A stretch of DNA of 64,000 bases, taken from assembly GCA_964649815.1 (NCBI GenBank), contig CAZYQC010000001.1, forward strand, positions 62,001-126,000, in the 5' to 3' direction. This DNA comes from G013214665 sp964649815 (GTDB taxonomy: Bacteria; Pseudomonadota; Alphaproteobacteria; Rhodobacterales; Rhodobacteraceae). Of this stretch, positions 51,872-60,022 are shown in pieces. A program made the translations under genes and the position numbers. The notes beneath the pieces are model-generated. The model was not told where the DNA came from. It saw only the letters and a list, made by a program, of their open reading frames with translations, and did not search any database. Position 1 is the stretch's first letter, and every line of letters starts with the position of its first letter.

Positions 51872-52650
51872 GCGGCATTTGTCTCGGGATAGGAGCGGAC
51901 GAAAACAGGTTTTTCCAGCGTCGAGAGCGACGGATCGTAGGCGTAGCCTCCGACATCGAAATCCTTGATGGCTGCTGCGTCTTTCAGCCGGTTTTCGACG
52001 ATAAAGCGCGCCATCGCGCCCCGCGCCTTTTTTGCGAAAAAGCTGACCATCTTGGGGCCGTTGCCCTTGTCTTCGAGAAAGCTTGGCGTGATCACATTAA
52101 GTTTCAGAGCTTTGGGGGCGACAGCTCCGAAGTATTCCTGACTGGCGCAATTGATCAAAACATCTGTACCCGCGTTGGCGGCGTCCGTGTTCAGCGCCTT
52201 GGACAGGTCATCGCGCCAATAGTCATAAAGCGATCCGCCACGTCGTGTTTTCAAACGGCTGCCCATCTCGAGGCGGTAAGGCTGGATTGCGTCCAGTGGG
52301 CGCAAAACGCCGTAGAGGCCGGACAAAATACGCAGGTGATCTTGGGCATATGCCACCGCGTCGGGGTCAAGCGAGGCAGCGTCCAAACCAATGTATGTGT
52401 CGCCCGCGAAAGCATACATCGCGGGACGTGTTTCACCGCCTTGAGGCGTTTCAGAGAAAGACCGAAACCGGTCGCGGTTCAACCGGGCGAGATCGTCGCT
52501 GAGATCCATCAAAGCCTTGAGGTTGCCAAGCGTCAGGTTACGCGCCGTTTTGGCAAGCCGGATCGCATCTGCCTGCATGGCAGGCGCCGTTTGTTCGATG
52601 TTTCGCTCTGCCCAGTCCAGCCGCTTGGCCGGGGAAATCACAACCAGCAT
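51868..52650 (-). CDS. yaaA: Peroxide stress protein YaaA
   Basis: A 260-residue DUF328 protein. In E. coli YaaA lowers intracellular iron during hydrogen peroxide stress and binds DNA. Family marks are MLVVISPAKRLDW at the start, MYAFAGDTYIGLDAASL, ILSGLYGVLRPLDAIQPYRLEMG and NCASQEYFGAV. It lies 33 bases after recQ on the same strand and is probably cotranscribed with it. Its last codon is convergent with the MoxR operon. Confidence 0.94.
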   Translation of the reverse strand: MLVVISPAKRLDWAERNIEQTAPAMQADAIRLAKTARNLTLGNLKALMDLSDDLARLNRDRFRSFSETPQGGETRPAMYAFAGDTYIGLDAASLDPDAVAYAQDHLRILSGLYGVLRPLDAIQPYRLEMGSRLKTRRGGSLYDYWRDDLSKALNTDAANAGTDVLINCASQEYFGAVAPKALKLNVITPSFLEDKGNGPKMVSFFAKKARGAMARFIVENRLKDAAAIKDFDVGGYAYDPSLSTLEKPVFVRSYPETNAA

Positions 52651-52682
52651 CCTTGCCCCCTTTGCGTTGATCTGTGAGAGAC

Positions 52683-54773
52683 CTAGCTCGCCCGACGGAG
52701 GACGTCCAGAAACGCCGCTGCAAAGCGTTCCGCTTTGCGGTCGCCCAGCACTTGAACGAGACCTCTTTCGTCATTTGGACGCAAAGAGGCGACCTTGGCC
52801 AATTGCGAGGCCGAGCAGCTGAGCGGCTTGTCGATCCCGGCCTCGCCCCGCGCAAGGTCCGCCTGAACCGCGAGCAATTCGTCGTAGACGTTGCCGGCCT
52901 TTTGACCGGCGAGCTTGCGCCGGCTGGGGTGCACCTCTTCGGCAGGCGCGCCGCGCAGAACCTCTAGGAAAGCATCGCCATAGCTTGCGAGCTTTTTCGC
53001 CCCGATACCGCCGATCTTTGCCATGTCGTCCAGGCTTTGCGGTCTCTTTTCCGCCATTTCGATCAGCGTGCGATCCGTGAAAATGATGTAGGCCGGAACA
53101 CGAGCAGCTTCGGCCAAGGCGCGGCGTTTTGCTTTGAGTGCCGACAGCATTGGCGCGTCTTCTTCTGACACTAAGGCCCGGACAACCGGGCGGTCGGATG
53201 CTTTTTGGATTGTGTCGCGCCGCAATGTTATGGATCGCTCGTCTCGCAGGATGGGCAGCGCATCGTCGGTCATGCGCAACGCTCCATGCCGCTCGGGATC
53301 GGGGCGGATCAGATCGTGGCCCATCATTTGTCGAAAGATCGCTTGCCACTGACGGCGATTGTATTCCTTGCCCACCCCAAACGTGGGCAAAGCATCATGC
53401 CCGCGGTCGCGCACCTTGTCGGTCAGCGTGCCAAGCAGAATGTCAATCAAATGGCCTGAACCGAACCATTCGTCGGTGCGCAATATCGCCGAAAGCGCTT
53501 TGCGCACCGCTGTGGTGCCGTCAAAGACATCTGGTGGCGTATCGCAGAGATCGCAGGTGCCACATTTGGCAACGTCTTCGCCAAAATAGTTAAGCAGCGT
53601 CGCGCGGCGGCATTTCAACGCCTCTGCCAGACCCAAAAGCGCGTTTAGTCGGGCATGGTCGGCCATCCGCCTTTCAGGAGGTGCGAGGCCCTCGTCGATC
53701 TGAGATCGCCTGAGGCGGATGTCTTCGGGGCCGAACAACGTCAGCGTTTCCGCTGGCGCTCCGTCCCGGCCAGCGCGGCCAATTTCTTGGTAATAGGCTT
53801 CGATTGATTTCGGCAGATCGGCATGTGCAACCCAACGAATGTCAGGCTTGTCGATGCCCATGCCAAAGGCCACAGTCGCCACAACGATCAGCCCGTCTTC
53901 TTGTTGGAAACGCGCCTCAGTGGCGCGGCGTGCATCAGGTTCCATTCCGCCGTGATAGTGGCAAGCTGGATGTCCCGCTTCGTTCAGGGCACGGGCAAGG
54001 CTTTCGGTTTTTGCACGGGTCCCGCAATACACAATGCCCGATTGCCCTTTGCGTGCCGCCACAAAGCTCAGGATTTGGCGACGAGGTTGGTCTTTTGCGG
54101 CAAACATCAGGTGGATGTTCGGCCGGTCAAATCCCCGCAAAAAGACTTCGGGGGCGGTTTGGAACAGCTTTTCTACGATTTCCGCCCGAGTTTCTGCATC
54201 GGCTGTCGCCGTGAAGGCAGCCAACGGCGCGTCCAACGCCGCGCGCAGATCGCCGATCCGCAGATAATCTGGCCGAAAGTCATGCCCCCATTGGCTGACG
54301 CAATGCGCTTCGTCCACGGCGATCAAAGTCACGTTGACCCGTCGCAACATCCCGATGATCGCACCTGAGGCGAGCCGTTCCGGCGCCATGTACAACAGTT
54401 TGAGGCGGCCATCTTCCAAAGCTTGCCAAACGGCCTCTGTCTCTTCGGGAGTGTTCCCCGATGTGAGCGCGCCGGCCTCGACGCCGACCTCTTGCAAGGC
54501 GCGTACCTGGTCGCGCATGAGCGCGATCAACGGCGAAATGACGACCGTTACACCTTCGCGGATCAGCGCGGGTAACTGAAAGCACAGCGATTTGCCGCCG
54601 CCTGTGGGCATAATCGCCAAAACGTCCTGGCCGTTTGCAACAGCCTCTACGATCTCCGCCTGACCCGGGCGAAAATCTTCGAATCCGAATACCTCCTGCA
54701 AGAGCTGCGAGGCGCGTTCCATGAAAGCCCTGTCGTTCGTTTTTGGTTTGCTCGTTTGGGTATAGATAACCAA
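52683..54773 (-). CDS. recQ: ATP-dependent DNA helicase RecQ
   Basis: RecQ unwinds DNA 3'-5' in recombination and fork repair. The 696-residue protein has Walker A LAIMPTGGGKSLCFQLPAL near residue 52, the DEAH box LIAVDEAHCVSQWGHDFRPDY near 155, the C-terminal helicase block VVATVAFGMGIDKPDIRWVAHADLPKSIEAYYQEIGRAGRDG, the zinc domain C-x16-C-x2-C-x2-C near 405, and an HRDC domain (FTDRTLIEMAEKRPQSLDDM) near 565. A further about 60 residues at the end look like a second HRDC-like unit. No LexA box is seen upstream. Confidence 0.96.
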   Translation of the reverse strand: MVIYTQTSKPKTNDRAFMERASQLLQEVFGFEDFRPGQAEIVEAVANGQDVLAIMPTGGGKSLCFQLPALIREGVTVVISPLIALMRDQVRALQEVGVEAGALTSGNTPEETEAVWQALEDGRLKLLYMAPERLASGAIIGMLRRVNVTLIAVDEAHCVSQWGHDFRPDYLRIGDLRAALDAPLAAFTATADAETRAEIVEKLFQTAPEVFLRGFDRPNIHLMFAAKDQPRRQILSFVAARKGQSGIVYCGTRAKTESLARALNEAGHPACHYHGGMEPDARRATEARFQQEDGLIVVATVAFGMGIDKPDIRWVAHADLPKSIEAYYQEIGRAGRDGAPAETLTLFGPEDIRLRRSQIDEGLAPPERRMADHARLNALLGLAEALKCRRATLLNYFGEDVAKCGTCDLCDTPPDVFDGTTAVRKALSAILRTDEWFGSGHLIDILLGTLTDKVRDRGHDALPTFGVGKEYNRRQWQAIFRQMMGHDLIRPDPERHGALRMTDDALPILRDERSITLRRDTIQKASDRPVVRALVSEEDAPMLSALKAKRRALAEAARVPAYIIFTDRTLIEMAEKRPQSLDDMAKIGGIGAKKLASYGDAFLEVLRGAPAEEVHPSRRKLAGQKAGNVYDELLAVQADLARGEAGIDKPLSCSASQLAKVASLRPNDERGLVQVLGDRKAERFAAAFLDVLRRAS

Positions 54774-54840
54774 GCTAACGAAAGGTGAACAAGTCTTTCC
54801 CGACCAATAGCCTTTGCCTAGGCATTAGTTTTTCCCAGAC

Positions 54841-55419
54841 TTACGGTTTAAGCCCAGATAGCAGGGCCTTCACGCCGTGTTCCAAGGTTTGTGTGACGTC
54901 CTCATTTGTGCGCAAAGCGTGCAGGGACGCTTCGGCGACCATCGCGTTCAAGAACGCCGCTGTCAGTTGGATGTCGCAATCGATGATTTCACCTGCAGAC
55001 TGCGCTTGCGTCAAAAGGGTCGATATTTCTTTGAGCGCCAGCGCGTCTTCGATTTGTCGCGCCCGCGTGTGGCCCAGCGCATATGGGCCGATGTCGAATA
55101 GGATTTTGGAAACGGACGGATCTTGGACGGCTTTGATCCAAGACACACAAATCCCCGCAAGCCGCGCCACCGGCGACGGATGGTCCAGCGTGTCGGCCGA
55201 CGCATCCGTAAACGCCTGGCGGGATTCTTGGGCGTAGAGCGCCTCCATCATATCGGACTTGCTTCGGAAGTGGTGGTACATGGCCCCTTTGCTCAGACCG
55301 GTTGCGTCCAAAACCACCTGCGTGGTCGTCGCGTCGTACCCTCGCGCCAAGCAAGACGCGCGGAAGGCCCGCAAAAGCTGGGTCTTGGTTGAATCGGAAC
55401 GCTCTTTCTGGGTTGCCAT
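54841..55419 (-). CDS. TetR family transcriptional regulator
   Basis: A 192-residue repressor. The DNA-binding helices are TTQVVLDATGLSKGAMYHHFRSKSDMMEALY (about residues 28-59). The ligand domain is AcrR-like, with no assignable inducer. The start at 55419 gives the standard arm and leaves the intergenic palindrome free. It is divergent from an NTF2-like gene, with a 27-base near-perfect palindrome between them, so autorepression plus control of that gene is the likely arrangement. Confidence 0.88.
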   Translation of the reverse strand: MATQKERSDSTKTQLLRAFRASCLARGYDATTTQVVLDATGLSKGAMYHHFRSKSDMMEALYAQESRQAFTDASADTLDHPSPVARLAGICVSWIKAVQDPSVSKILFDIGPYALGHTRARQIEDALALKEISTLLTQAQSAGEIIDCDIQLTAAFLNAMVAEASLHALRTNEDVTQTLEHGVKALLSGLKP

Positions 55420-55450
55420 GAGATCTCTTGACAGTTTTTGCCGTGCAATA

Positions 55451-55477
55451 CAAAAACAAACCATTGGTCTGTTTTTG
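55451..55477. promoter_or_regulatory. 27-base near-perfect palindrome between tetR and the NTF2-like gene
   Basis: Around the centre 55464, twelve of thirteen base pairs are symmetrical; the core is ACCATTGGT and the outer arms are CAAAAACA/TGTTTTTG. It lies 31 bases before the tetR start and nine bases before the ATG of the NTF2-like gene, next to its ribosome site GGAGGTGG. A -35-like TTGACA is at 55428-55433. The length and symmetry are typical for a TetR operator. Confidence 0.8.
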
Positions 55478-55486
55478 GAGGTGGAA

Positions 55487-55849
55487 ATGACCTACGTGGA
55501 TAGTCTGAGCCGAATGATGGCTATTTGGAACTCTGAGGATCCAGCGGAAAAGCAGGCCTGGGTGACTGAAGCGCTGGAGCACAACGTCCATTTCGTTGAT
55601 CCAAATCACAACATCATCGGGCGGGACGCATTCTTGAGAATGGTCGACGAAACACAAAAGAAGATCCCCGGCGCGGTTTACGCCCGCGCCAGCGAAATTG
55701 GCTTTCAAAACAACTTTTGCCGCTATCATTGGAGCATTCACCTCAATGGCAAATGCTTGATGACAGGATTTGACGTCGTCGAAGTCAACGATGCCGGAAA
55801 AATCCTGAAAGTTATCGGCTTTTTCGGAGAGATTGAGCGGTCAGTTTGA
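55487..55849 (+). CDS. NTF2-like (SnoaL-type) small protein
   Basis: A 120-residue cone-shaped NTF2-like fold: MAIWNSEDPAEKQAWVTEALEHNVHFVDPNHNIIGRDAFLRMV is the usual first half and WSIHLNGKCLMTGFDVVEVNDAGKI the second. Members include isomerases, cyclases and stress proteins; none can be chosen. The start at 55487 has a strong ribosome site. Its promoter overlaps the TetR palindrome, so expression is likely induced by a ligand of that repressor. Confidence 0.8.
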   Translation: MTYVDSLSRMMAIWNSEDPAEKQAWVTEALEHNVHFVDPNHNIIGRDAFLRMVDETQKKIPGAVYARASEIGFQNNFCRYHWSIHLNGKCLMTGFDVVEVNDAGKILKVIGFFGEIERSV

Positions 55850-55855
55850 CCGCTC
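55835..55855. terminator. 9-bp hairpin between convergent NTF2-like and YggT genes
   Basis: GAGCGGTCA pairs perfectly with TGACCGCTC around loop GTT; the stop codon TGA is inside the second arm. No T run. It lies in front of the convergent YggT stop and could act in both directions. Confidence 0.6.
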
Positions 55856-55863
55856 ACTGCGTG

Positions 55864-56151
55864 TTAGTAAAAATACGCTGCGTTGTTGGCGACCACGATA
55901 CGCAAGGCAGCCACACCAATCAGGGCAACCAACGGCGCAAGGTCGAGCCCCCCTAGGTTCGGAAGCAACCGGCGCAAAGGTCCGTAAATCGGCTCGAGCA
56001 AGCGGTTCAAGCCGTTCCAAATGTTCGCGACGAACGGCTGGTAGGGGTTAAGCACCTGAAATGAGATGAGCCAGCTCATGATCACATGCGCAATGATGAT
56101 AAACCATGCGATATCCAAAAGCAGGCTGATTATCTGAAGGATAGAAAGCAT
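55864..56151 (-). CDS. YggT family membrane protein
   Basis: A 95-residue inner-membrane protein with two hydrophobic helices (about 4-28 and 65-85) and the family motif NPYQPFVANIWNGLNRLLEPIYGPLRRLLP between them. Homologues have been linked to cation tolerance and cell division in different bacteria; here no role can be fixed. It is convergent with the NTF2-like gene. Confidence 0.92.
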   Translation of the reverse strand: MLSILQIISLLLDIAWFIIIAHVIMSWLISFQVLNPYQPFVANIWNGLNRLLEPIYGPLRRLLPNLGGLDLAPLVALIGVAALRIVVANNAAYFY

Positions 56152-56222
56152 TCGAACCCCTTGTGTTGACGGCCTTCATCTAAGCGTGACGCGACGTCTG
56201 GGCAAGATGCATGACCGTGCTC

Positions 56223-56254
56223 CTTGAATTTCTGCTGCAGCGCAGCATTTCAAG
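56223..56254 (+). promoter_or_regulatory. 32-base hairpin in the leader of the thioesterase gene
   Basis: CTTGAA (56223-56228) pairs with TTCAAG (56249-56254) and an inner CTGC/GCAG stem encloses loop TGCAGC. It ends seven bases before the ribosome site AAAGGAGA. A TTGACG -35-like hexamer is at 56166. It could be an operator or affect translation. Confidence 0.4.
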
Positions 56255-56275
56255 AAAGATAAAGGAGACCCGGAT

Positions 56276-56842
56276 ATGTTCCCGTTTTTTCGCCTTGGCA
56301 AAGATCTCTATCGTGGCCGTCGGTTGCCACGGCTTGAAAACATGACTGATGTGCATGTTTCGCACCACAGATGCATGCCCTGGGATCTGGACATGTTCAT
56401 GGAGCTTAACAATGGCCGGGCGCTGACGCTTTTCGATCTAGGGCGCCTCGTTCTCGCTCAGCGATGCGGCTTGCTTGATGTGCTCAAGGAAAATGGCTGG
56501 GGTCTGACAATGGCAGGCAGCTCGGTCCGCTATCGCCAGCGCATTCGCTGGATGGAAAAGTTCGAGGTGCGTTCGCGGATGGTCTGCTGGGACGATAAAT
56601 TCGTCTACCTAGAGCAGGCGATGTGGAAGGCCGACGGAACCTGCGCAAACCACGTTTTGTATCGGGCCGCAGTGACCGATAGAAACGGAATTGTTCGCCC
56701 ACCCCGTTTGGCCCAGGCGTTTGGTGTGCCAGAAACGTCCCCACCTATGCCGGATTGGATTGCTGCATGGAGCCGCGCCGAAGCCGCACGGCCTTGGCCT
56801 CCGATGCAAGATGACGCCGCAAAGCTACAGATTGCGGCCTAG
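56276..56842 (+). CDS. Hotdog-fold acyl-CoA thioesterase
   Basis: A 188-residue protein of the 4-hydroxybenzoyl-CoA thioesterase-like group. MPWDLDMFMELNNGRALTLFDLGR is the hallmark (N-x-x-R in place of the N-x-x-Y of YbgC), and SSVRYRQRIRWMEKFEVRSRM follows. It should hydrolyse an acyl-CoA; the substrate is not evident. The start at 56276 follows a consensus ribosome site. It is a separate unit from the MFS gene 86 bases downstream, though cotranscription is possible. Confidence 0.85.
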   Translation: MFPFFRLGKDLYRGRRLPRLENMTDVHVSHHRCMPWDLDMFMELNNGRALTLFDLGRLVLAQRCGLLDVLKENGWGLTMAGSSVRYRQRIRWMEKFEVRSRMVCWDDKFVYLEQAMWKADGTCANHVLYRAAVTDRNGIVRPPRLAQAFGVPETSPPMPDWIAAWSRAEAARPWPPMQDDAAKLQIAA

Positions 56843-56927
56843 CCAAGGTTTTTTACCTGCACCGGCCCCTCGGCCTTGCGCCATAGCGCAACGACCGGTC
56901 TAATCCCCTCAAGACCGGGGGGTAGGC

Positions 56928-58325
56928 ATGGCAGACGTATCACTTAAACGCCGCATTTGGGGTTGGATGACCTTTGATTGGGCAACTCAGCCCTTTTACA
57001 CGCTTGGCCTGACCTTCGTTTTTGGACCCTATTTCGCGGCCGTTTCGCTGGAGTATTACCAAACTCAGATCGCGGACGAAGAAGCCGCCAAAGCAGCCTC
57101 GCAAGCGCTGTGGTTTTGGGGCCAGATGGTCGCGGGTCTGTTGATTGCCTTTACCGCTCCGATTATCGGCGCCTATGCGGACAGCACCGGCAGACGCATG
57201 CCGTGGATTTGGATGTTCTCCCTGGTCTATGTCGTGACGACTTGGGGTCTGTGGTACATGTACCCCGACGGCTCGACCCTTTTCACCATTTTGATCGCCT
57301 TTAACATCGGCATGATCGCCGCCGAGTTTATGCTGATCTTCGTCAACGCCATCCTGCCCAGCCTTGGGAACAAAGAAGAGGTCGGTCGCATCTCCGGCAA
57401 TGGAGCCGCGCTTGGGTACTGGGGCGGTGTTCTTGCGCTCTTTATGATGCTTCTGCTTTTGGCGGAAAACGAAAGCGGTAAGACCCTTGCAGGGTTGGAT
57501 CCCCTCTTTGGTCTTGATGCCAGCGCGCGCGAAGGGACGCGGTCGGTTGGGCCATTCATCGCCATTTGGTTCGTTCTCTTTATGGTGCCGTTCTTTCTGT
57601 GGGTGCGGGAACCGCGTCAGCCAAACCGGACCGGCGGAATGAGCACTGCGCTAGCCGATCTACGCCAATCGCTCAAAGGCGTGATGGGTCGTCGGTCCCT
57701 GCTGAATTTTCTTTTGTCGTCGATGTTTTATCGCGATGCGCTGAACGCGCTTTATGCTGCAGGTGGCGTCTACGCGACGCTCATCCTAGGGTGGAGCATC
57801 ATTCAGATCGGTGTGTTTGGCATTGTGGGCGCCATCACTGCGGCCATCGCGACGCAAATTGGTGGTATCTTTGACAGCCGCCTTGGTCCGCGCCCCGTGA
57901 TCAAGTTCTGCTGTTACATTCTGATTGCAGTCTGTTTCGTCATTGTCGGCATGTCGCGCGAGAGTGTCTTTGGCATCATCGCATTGGACCCGAACTCCGC
58001 CATTCCAGACATCGTCTTTTATGTCTGTGGTGCGGCGATCGGCGGTGCAGGTGGCGCACTTTATGCTGCGTCGCGTTCCATGATGGTGCGTCATACGCAT
58101 CCTGAACGGCCCACCGAAGCCTTTGGCTTGTTCGCCTTGTCGGGCAAGGCCACAGCCTTTTTGGCGCCCGCTCTGATTGGTCTCTTTTCGACGGTGACGG
58201 GGAATGCCCAGTTCGGTTACATTCCCGTCATAGTTCTATTTGCCCTTGGCTTGTTTCTTTTGCGCTACGTGAACCCTGAGGGAGATCACGATCAATGGTC
58301 AAAATCCGCTATACCTGTGCCCTGA
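56928..58325 (+). CDS. MFS transporter, UMF1/Atg22 type
   Basis: A 465-residue transporter with twelve hydrophobic helices. The N-terminal WGWMTFDWATQPFYTLGLTFVFGPYFAA is diagnostic of the UMF1 (Atg22-like) subfamily, and APIIGAYADSTGRRMPWIW is its motif A. Yeast Atg22 exports amino acids from the vacuole; bacterial members are uncharacterised. Its last 31 bases overlap the start of mepA in another frame. Confidence 0.87.
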   Translation: MADVSLKRRIWGWMTFDWATQPFYTLGLTFVFGPYFAAVSLEYYQTQIADEEAAKAASQALWFWGQMVAGLLIAFTAPIIGAYADSTGRRMPWIWMFSLVYVVTTWGLWYMYPDGSTLFTILIAFNIGMIAAEFMLIFVNAILPSLGNKEEVGRISGNGAALGYWGGVLALFMMLLLLAENESGKTLAGLDPLFGLDASAREGTRSVGPFIAIWFVLFMVPFFLWVREPRQPNRTGGMSTALADLRQSLKGVMGRRSLLNFLLSSMFYRDALNALYAAGGVYATLILGWSIIQIGVFGIVGAITAAIATQIGGIFDSRLGPRPVIKFCCYILIAVCFVIVGMSRESVFGIIALDPNSAIPDIVFYVCGAAIGGAGGALYAASRSMMVRHTHPERPTEAFGLFALSGKATAFLAPALIGLFSTVTGNAQFGYIPVIVLFALGLFLLRYVNPEGDHDQWSKSAIPVP

Positions 58326-59167
58326 TCTTAACGCTTGTCCTGTGCCTACCATTTGCGGCCGAGGCACAACAGCTGGCGAAACAGCAATTCGGCGCCAAGC
58401 GAGACGGCTCAACGCAGCGCCCTGCCCCTTTCGGAGGCTACGCCAAGGGCTGTCTTGCCGGCGGCATTCAATTGCCGGAAACCGGCCCCACCTGGCAGGC
58501 TATGCGGCTGTCCAGGAACAGAAATTGGGGACATCCCGAGACGATCGATTTCATCAAAGATTTGTCGGCTGTGGCCGCGAAACAGCCTGGGTGGCGGGGG
58601 CTCTATGTTGGGGACATTTCGCAACCCCGGGGCGGGCCCATGCTCACCGGACATCGCAGCCATCAAATTGGACTGGATGCAGACATCTGGATGCTGCCGG
58701 GATCGAACCTCAAACTGTCGCGCCAAAAAAGAGAGAACATTTCGTCGATCTCGCTGAGACGCGCAAACGGGGCCTACGTGAACAACAATTGGTCGCGTGC
58801 GCATCATGAAATCCTGAAAGCCGCCGCAAAAGACAAACGCGTTGCGAGAATATTTGTCTTTCCAGGTGCAAAGGTTCAGATGTGCAAAGAGGCAAAAGGG
58901 AACCGGAAGTGGCTGAGAAAGATACGCCCCTGGTGGGGGCATCATTATCACTTCCATGTACGCCTATCCTGTCCGCGTGGCGCGCGTGGGTGCGTCGATC
59001 AGGCCGCTCCGCCACCGGGCGACGGCTGCGCCGAGGCGGAAGAATGGGTGCGCAACATTTTGAACCCGCCACCGCCCAACCCAAACGCCCCGAAACCCAA
59101 AAAGCGGCGCGAATTGCGGGTTGCGGACTTGCCGCAGCAATGTTCGGCGGTGTTGGCCTCTCGCTAA
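58295..59167 (+). CDS. mepA: Penicillin-insensitive murein endopeptidase
   Basis: MepA is a periplasmic LAS-type metallopeptidase (M74) that cuts D-Ala-meso-DAP cross-links in peptidoglycan. The 290-residue protein has a signal peptide ending near AEA-QQ, the zinc ligands in GHRSHQIGLDADIWM (His and Asp near residue 125) and WGHHYHFHVRLSCP (His-x-His near 215), and six cysteines that form the family disulfides. All key residues are present. It overlaps the upstream MFS gene by 31 bases and the downstream esterase-like gene by up to 124 bases in different frames. Confidence 0.95.
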   Translation: MVKIRYTCALILTLVLCLPFAAEAQQLAKQQFGAKRDGSTQRPAPFGGYAKGCLAGGIQLPETGPTWQAMRLSRNRNWGHPETIDFIKDLSAVAAKQPGWRGLYVGDISQPRGGPMLTGHRSHQIGLDADIWMLPGSNLKLSRQKRENISSISLRRANGAYVNNNWSRAHHEILKAAAKDKRVARIFVFPGAKVQMCKEAKGNRKWLRKIRPWWGHHYHFHVRLSCPRGARGCVDQAAPPPGDGCAEAEEWVRNILNPPPPNPNAPKPKKRRELRVADLPQQCSAVLASR

Positions 59168-59961
59168 GCGCGGAACCCGCGGCCCTTACCTTTGTATCTG
59201 AAATTGCCATACCGGACATGTCCGGTGCCTCTGCGATCGAAGTCGATGCAGGTGGCGCGCGCGCGGTCGTTCTGTCGGATCGCGGGGCAATCTTTGATGT
59301 ATCTCTGTCGCGACAAAGAGGGCGTTTGCAGGACGCAAAGTCCACTTTGTTATCACGCAAGTTCGACAGTCTGGATACCGAAGGATTGGCCATTGGTCCG
59401 CAAGGGGCGTTTGCCTCTTTCGAAAGACCATCTGTTGTTCGGCGGATTGCCACATCACAGCTACTGTCGACCCATCCAGATTTCTCAACGTTGGTCGCCA
59501 ACAAAGGATTGGAGGCGCTGGCCATCGATCCTCTTGGGCGGCTGGTGGCGTTTTCGGAACTACCGCCCGCGGGAAAGGATCATTTCCCTGTCTACCGTTT
59601 GGAAGAAACCGGCTGGGCGATTGTTGGAACGCTCCCGTACAGCTCAAGCTTTTTGCCAGTTGGAGCCGATTTTGGGCCTGACGGAACGCTGTACCTTTTG
59701 GAGCGGTCCTTGGGTCTGCTTGGGTTTCGCGCGCGCATATCTGCGCTGGACCTAAACGAAACACCATTGCGACGCGATGTGTTACTGACCACTGAACGCG
59801 GTCGCCACGACAATCTGGAGGGGCTGTCCGTATGGCGCGCGCAAGGCGGCGCGCTTTGCTTTACGATGGTCTCAGATGACAACTTTAAGTCCATACAGCG
59901 CGCTGAGATGGTTGAATATGCCCTGACAGAGACACTTGCGCCCGGAGCGGGCTGCGATTAA
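59044..59961 (+). CDS. Esterase-like activity of phytase family protein
   Basis: A 305-residue exported protein with a beta-propeller-like fold: EIAIPDMSGASAIEVD, LSDRGAIFDVSL, DTEGLAIG, KGLEALAID and DNLEGLSVW are the repeated blades of the phytase-like esterase (PF13449-type) family. The start is uncertain: 59044 gives a long basic region before the signal helix, and an ATG at 59140 would leave a shorter one; both lie inside mepA in another frame. The mature start is probably near LSA-EP. Its substrate is unknown. Confidence 0.8.
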   Translation: MGAQHFEPATAQPKRPETQKAARIAGCGLAAAMFGGVGLSLSAEPAALTFVSEIAIPDMSGASAIEVDAGGARAVVLSDRGAIFDVSLSRQRGRLQDAKSTLLSRKFDSLDTEGLAIGPQGAFASFERPSVVRRIATSQLLSTHPDFSTLVANKGLEALAIDPLGRLVAFSELPPAGKDHFPVYRLEETGWAIVGTLPYSSSFLPVGADFGPDGTLYLLERSLGLLGFRARISALDLNETPLRRDVLLTTERGRHDNLEGLSVWRAQGGALCFTMVSDDNFKSIQRAEMVEYALTETLAPGAGCD

Positions 59962-59970
59962 GAGGCGCGC

Positions 59971-59987
59971 GTTCCAATCGTTGGAAC
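59971..59987. terminator. 7-bp hairpin between esterase-like gene and queuosine transporter
   Basis: GTTCCAA-TCG-TTGGAAC is a perfect inverted repeat ten bases after the stop. No T run follows. It might be a weak terminator or leader hairpin of the next gene; it does not fit the preQ1 aptamers I know. Confidence 0.45.
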
Positions 59988-60022
59988 CAAGTCCCCGTCA
60001 CCTTGCAAAAACGGATAAATCT

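Noticed and set aside
51805..52677. Plus-strand frame of 290 codons opposite yaaA
   Set aside because: Antisense to a clear yaaA; no motif.
59962..60022. Possible preQ1 riboswitch before the queuosine-precursor transporter
   Set aside because: Only a simple hairpin and an A-rich stretch are present; the loop and pseudoknot pattern of known preQ1 aptamers cannot be formed convincingly.
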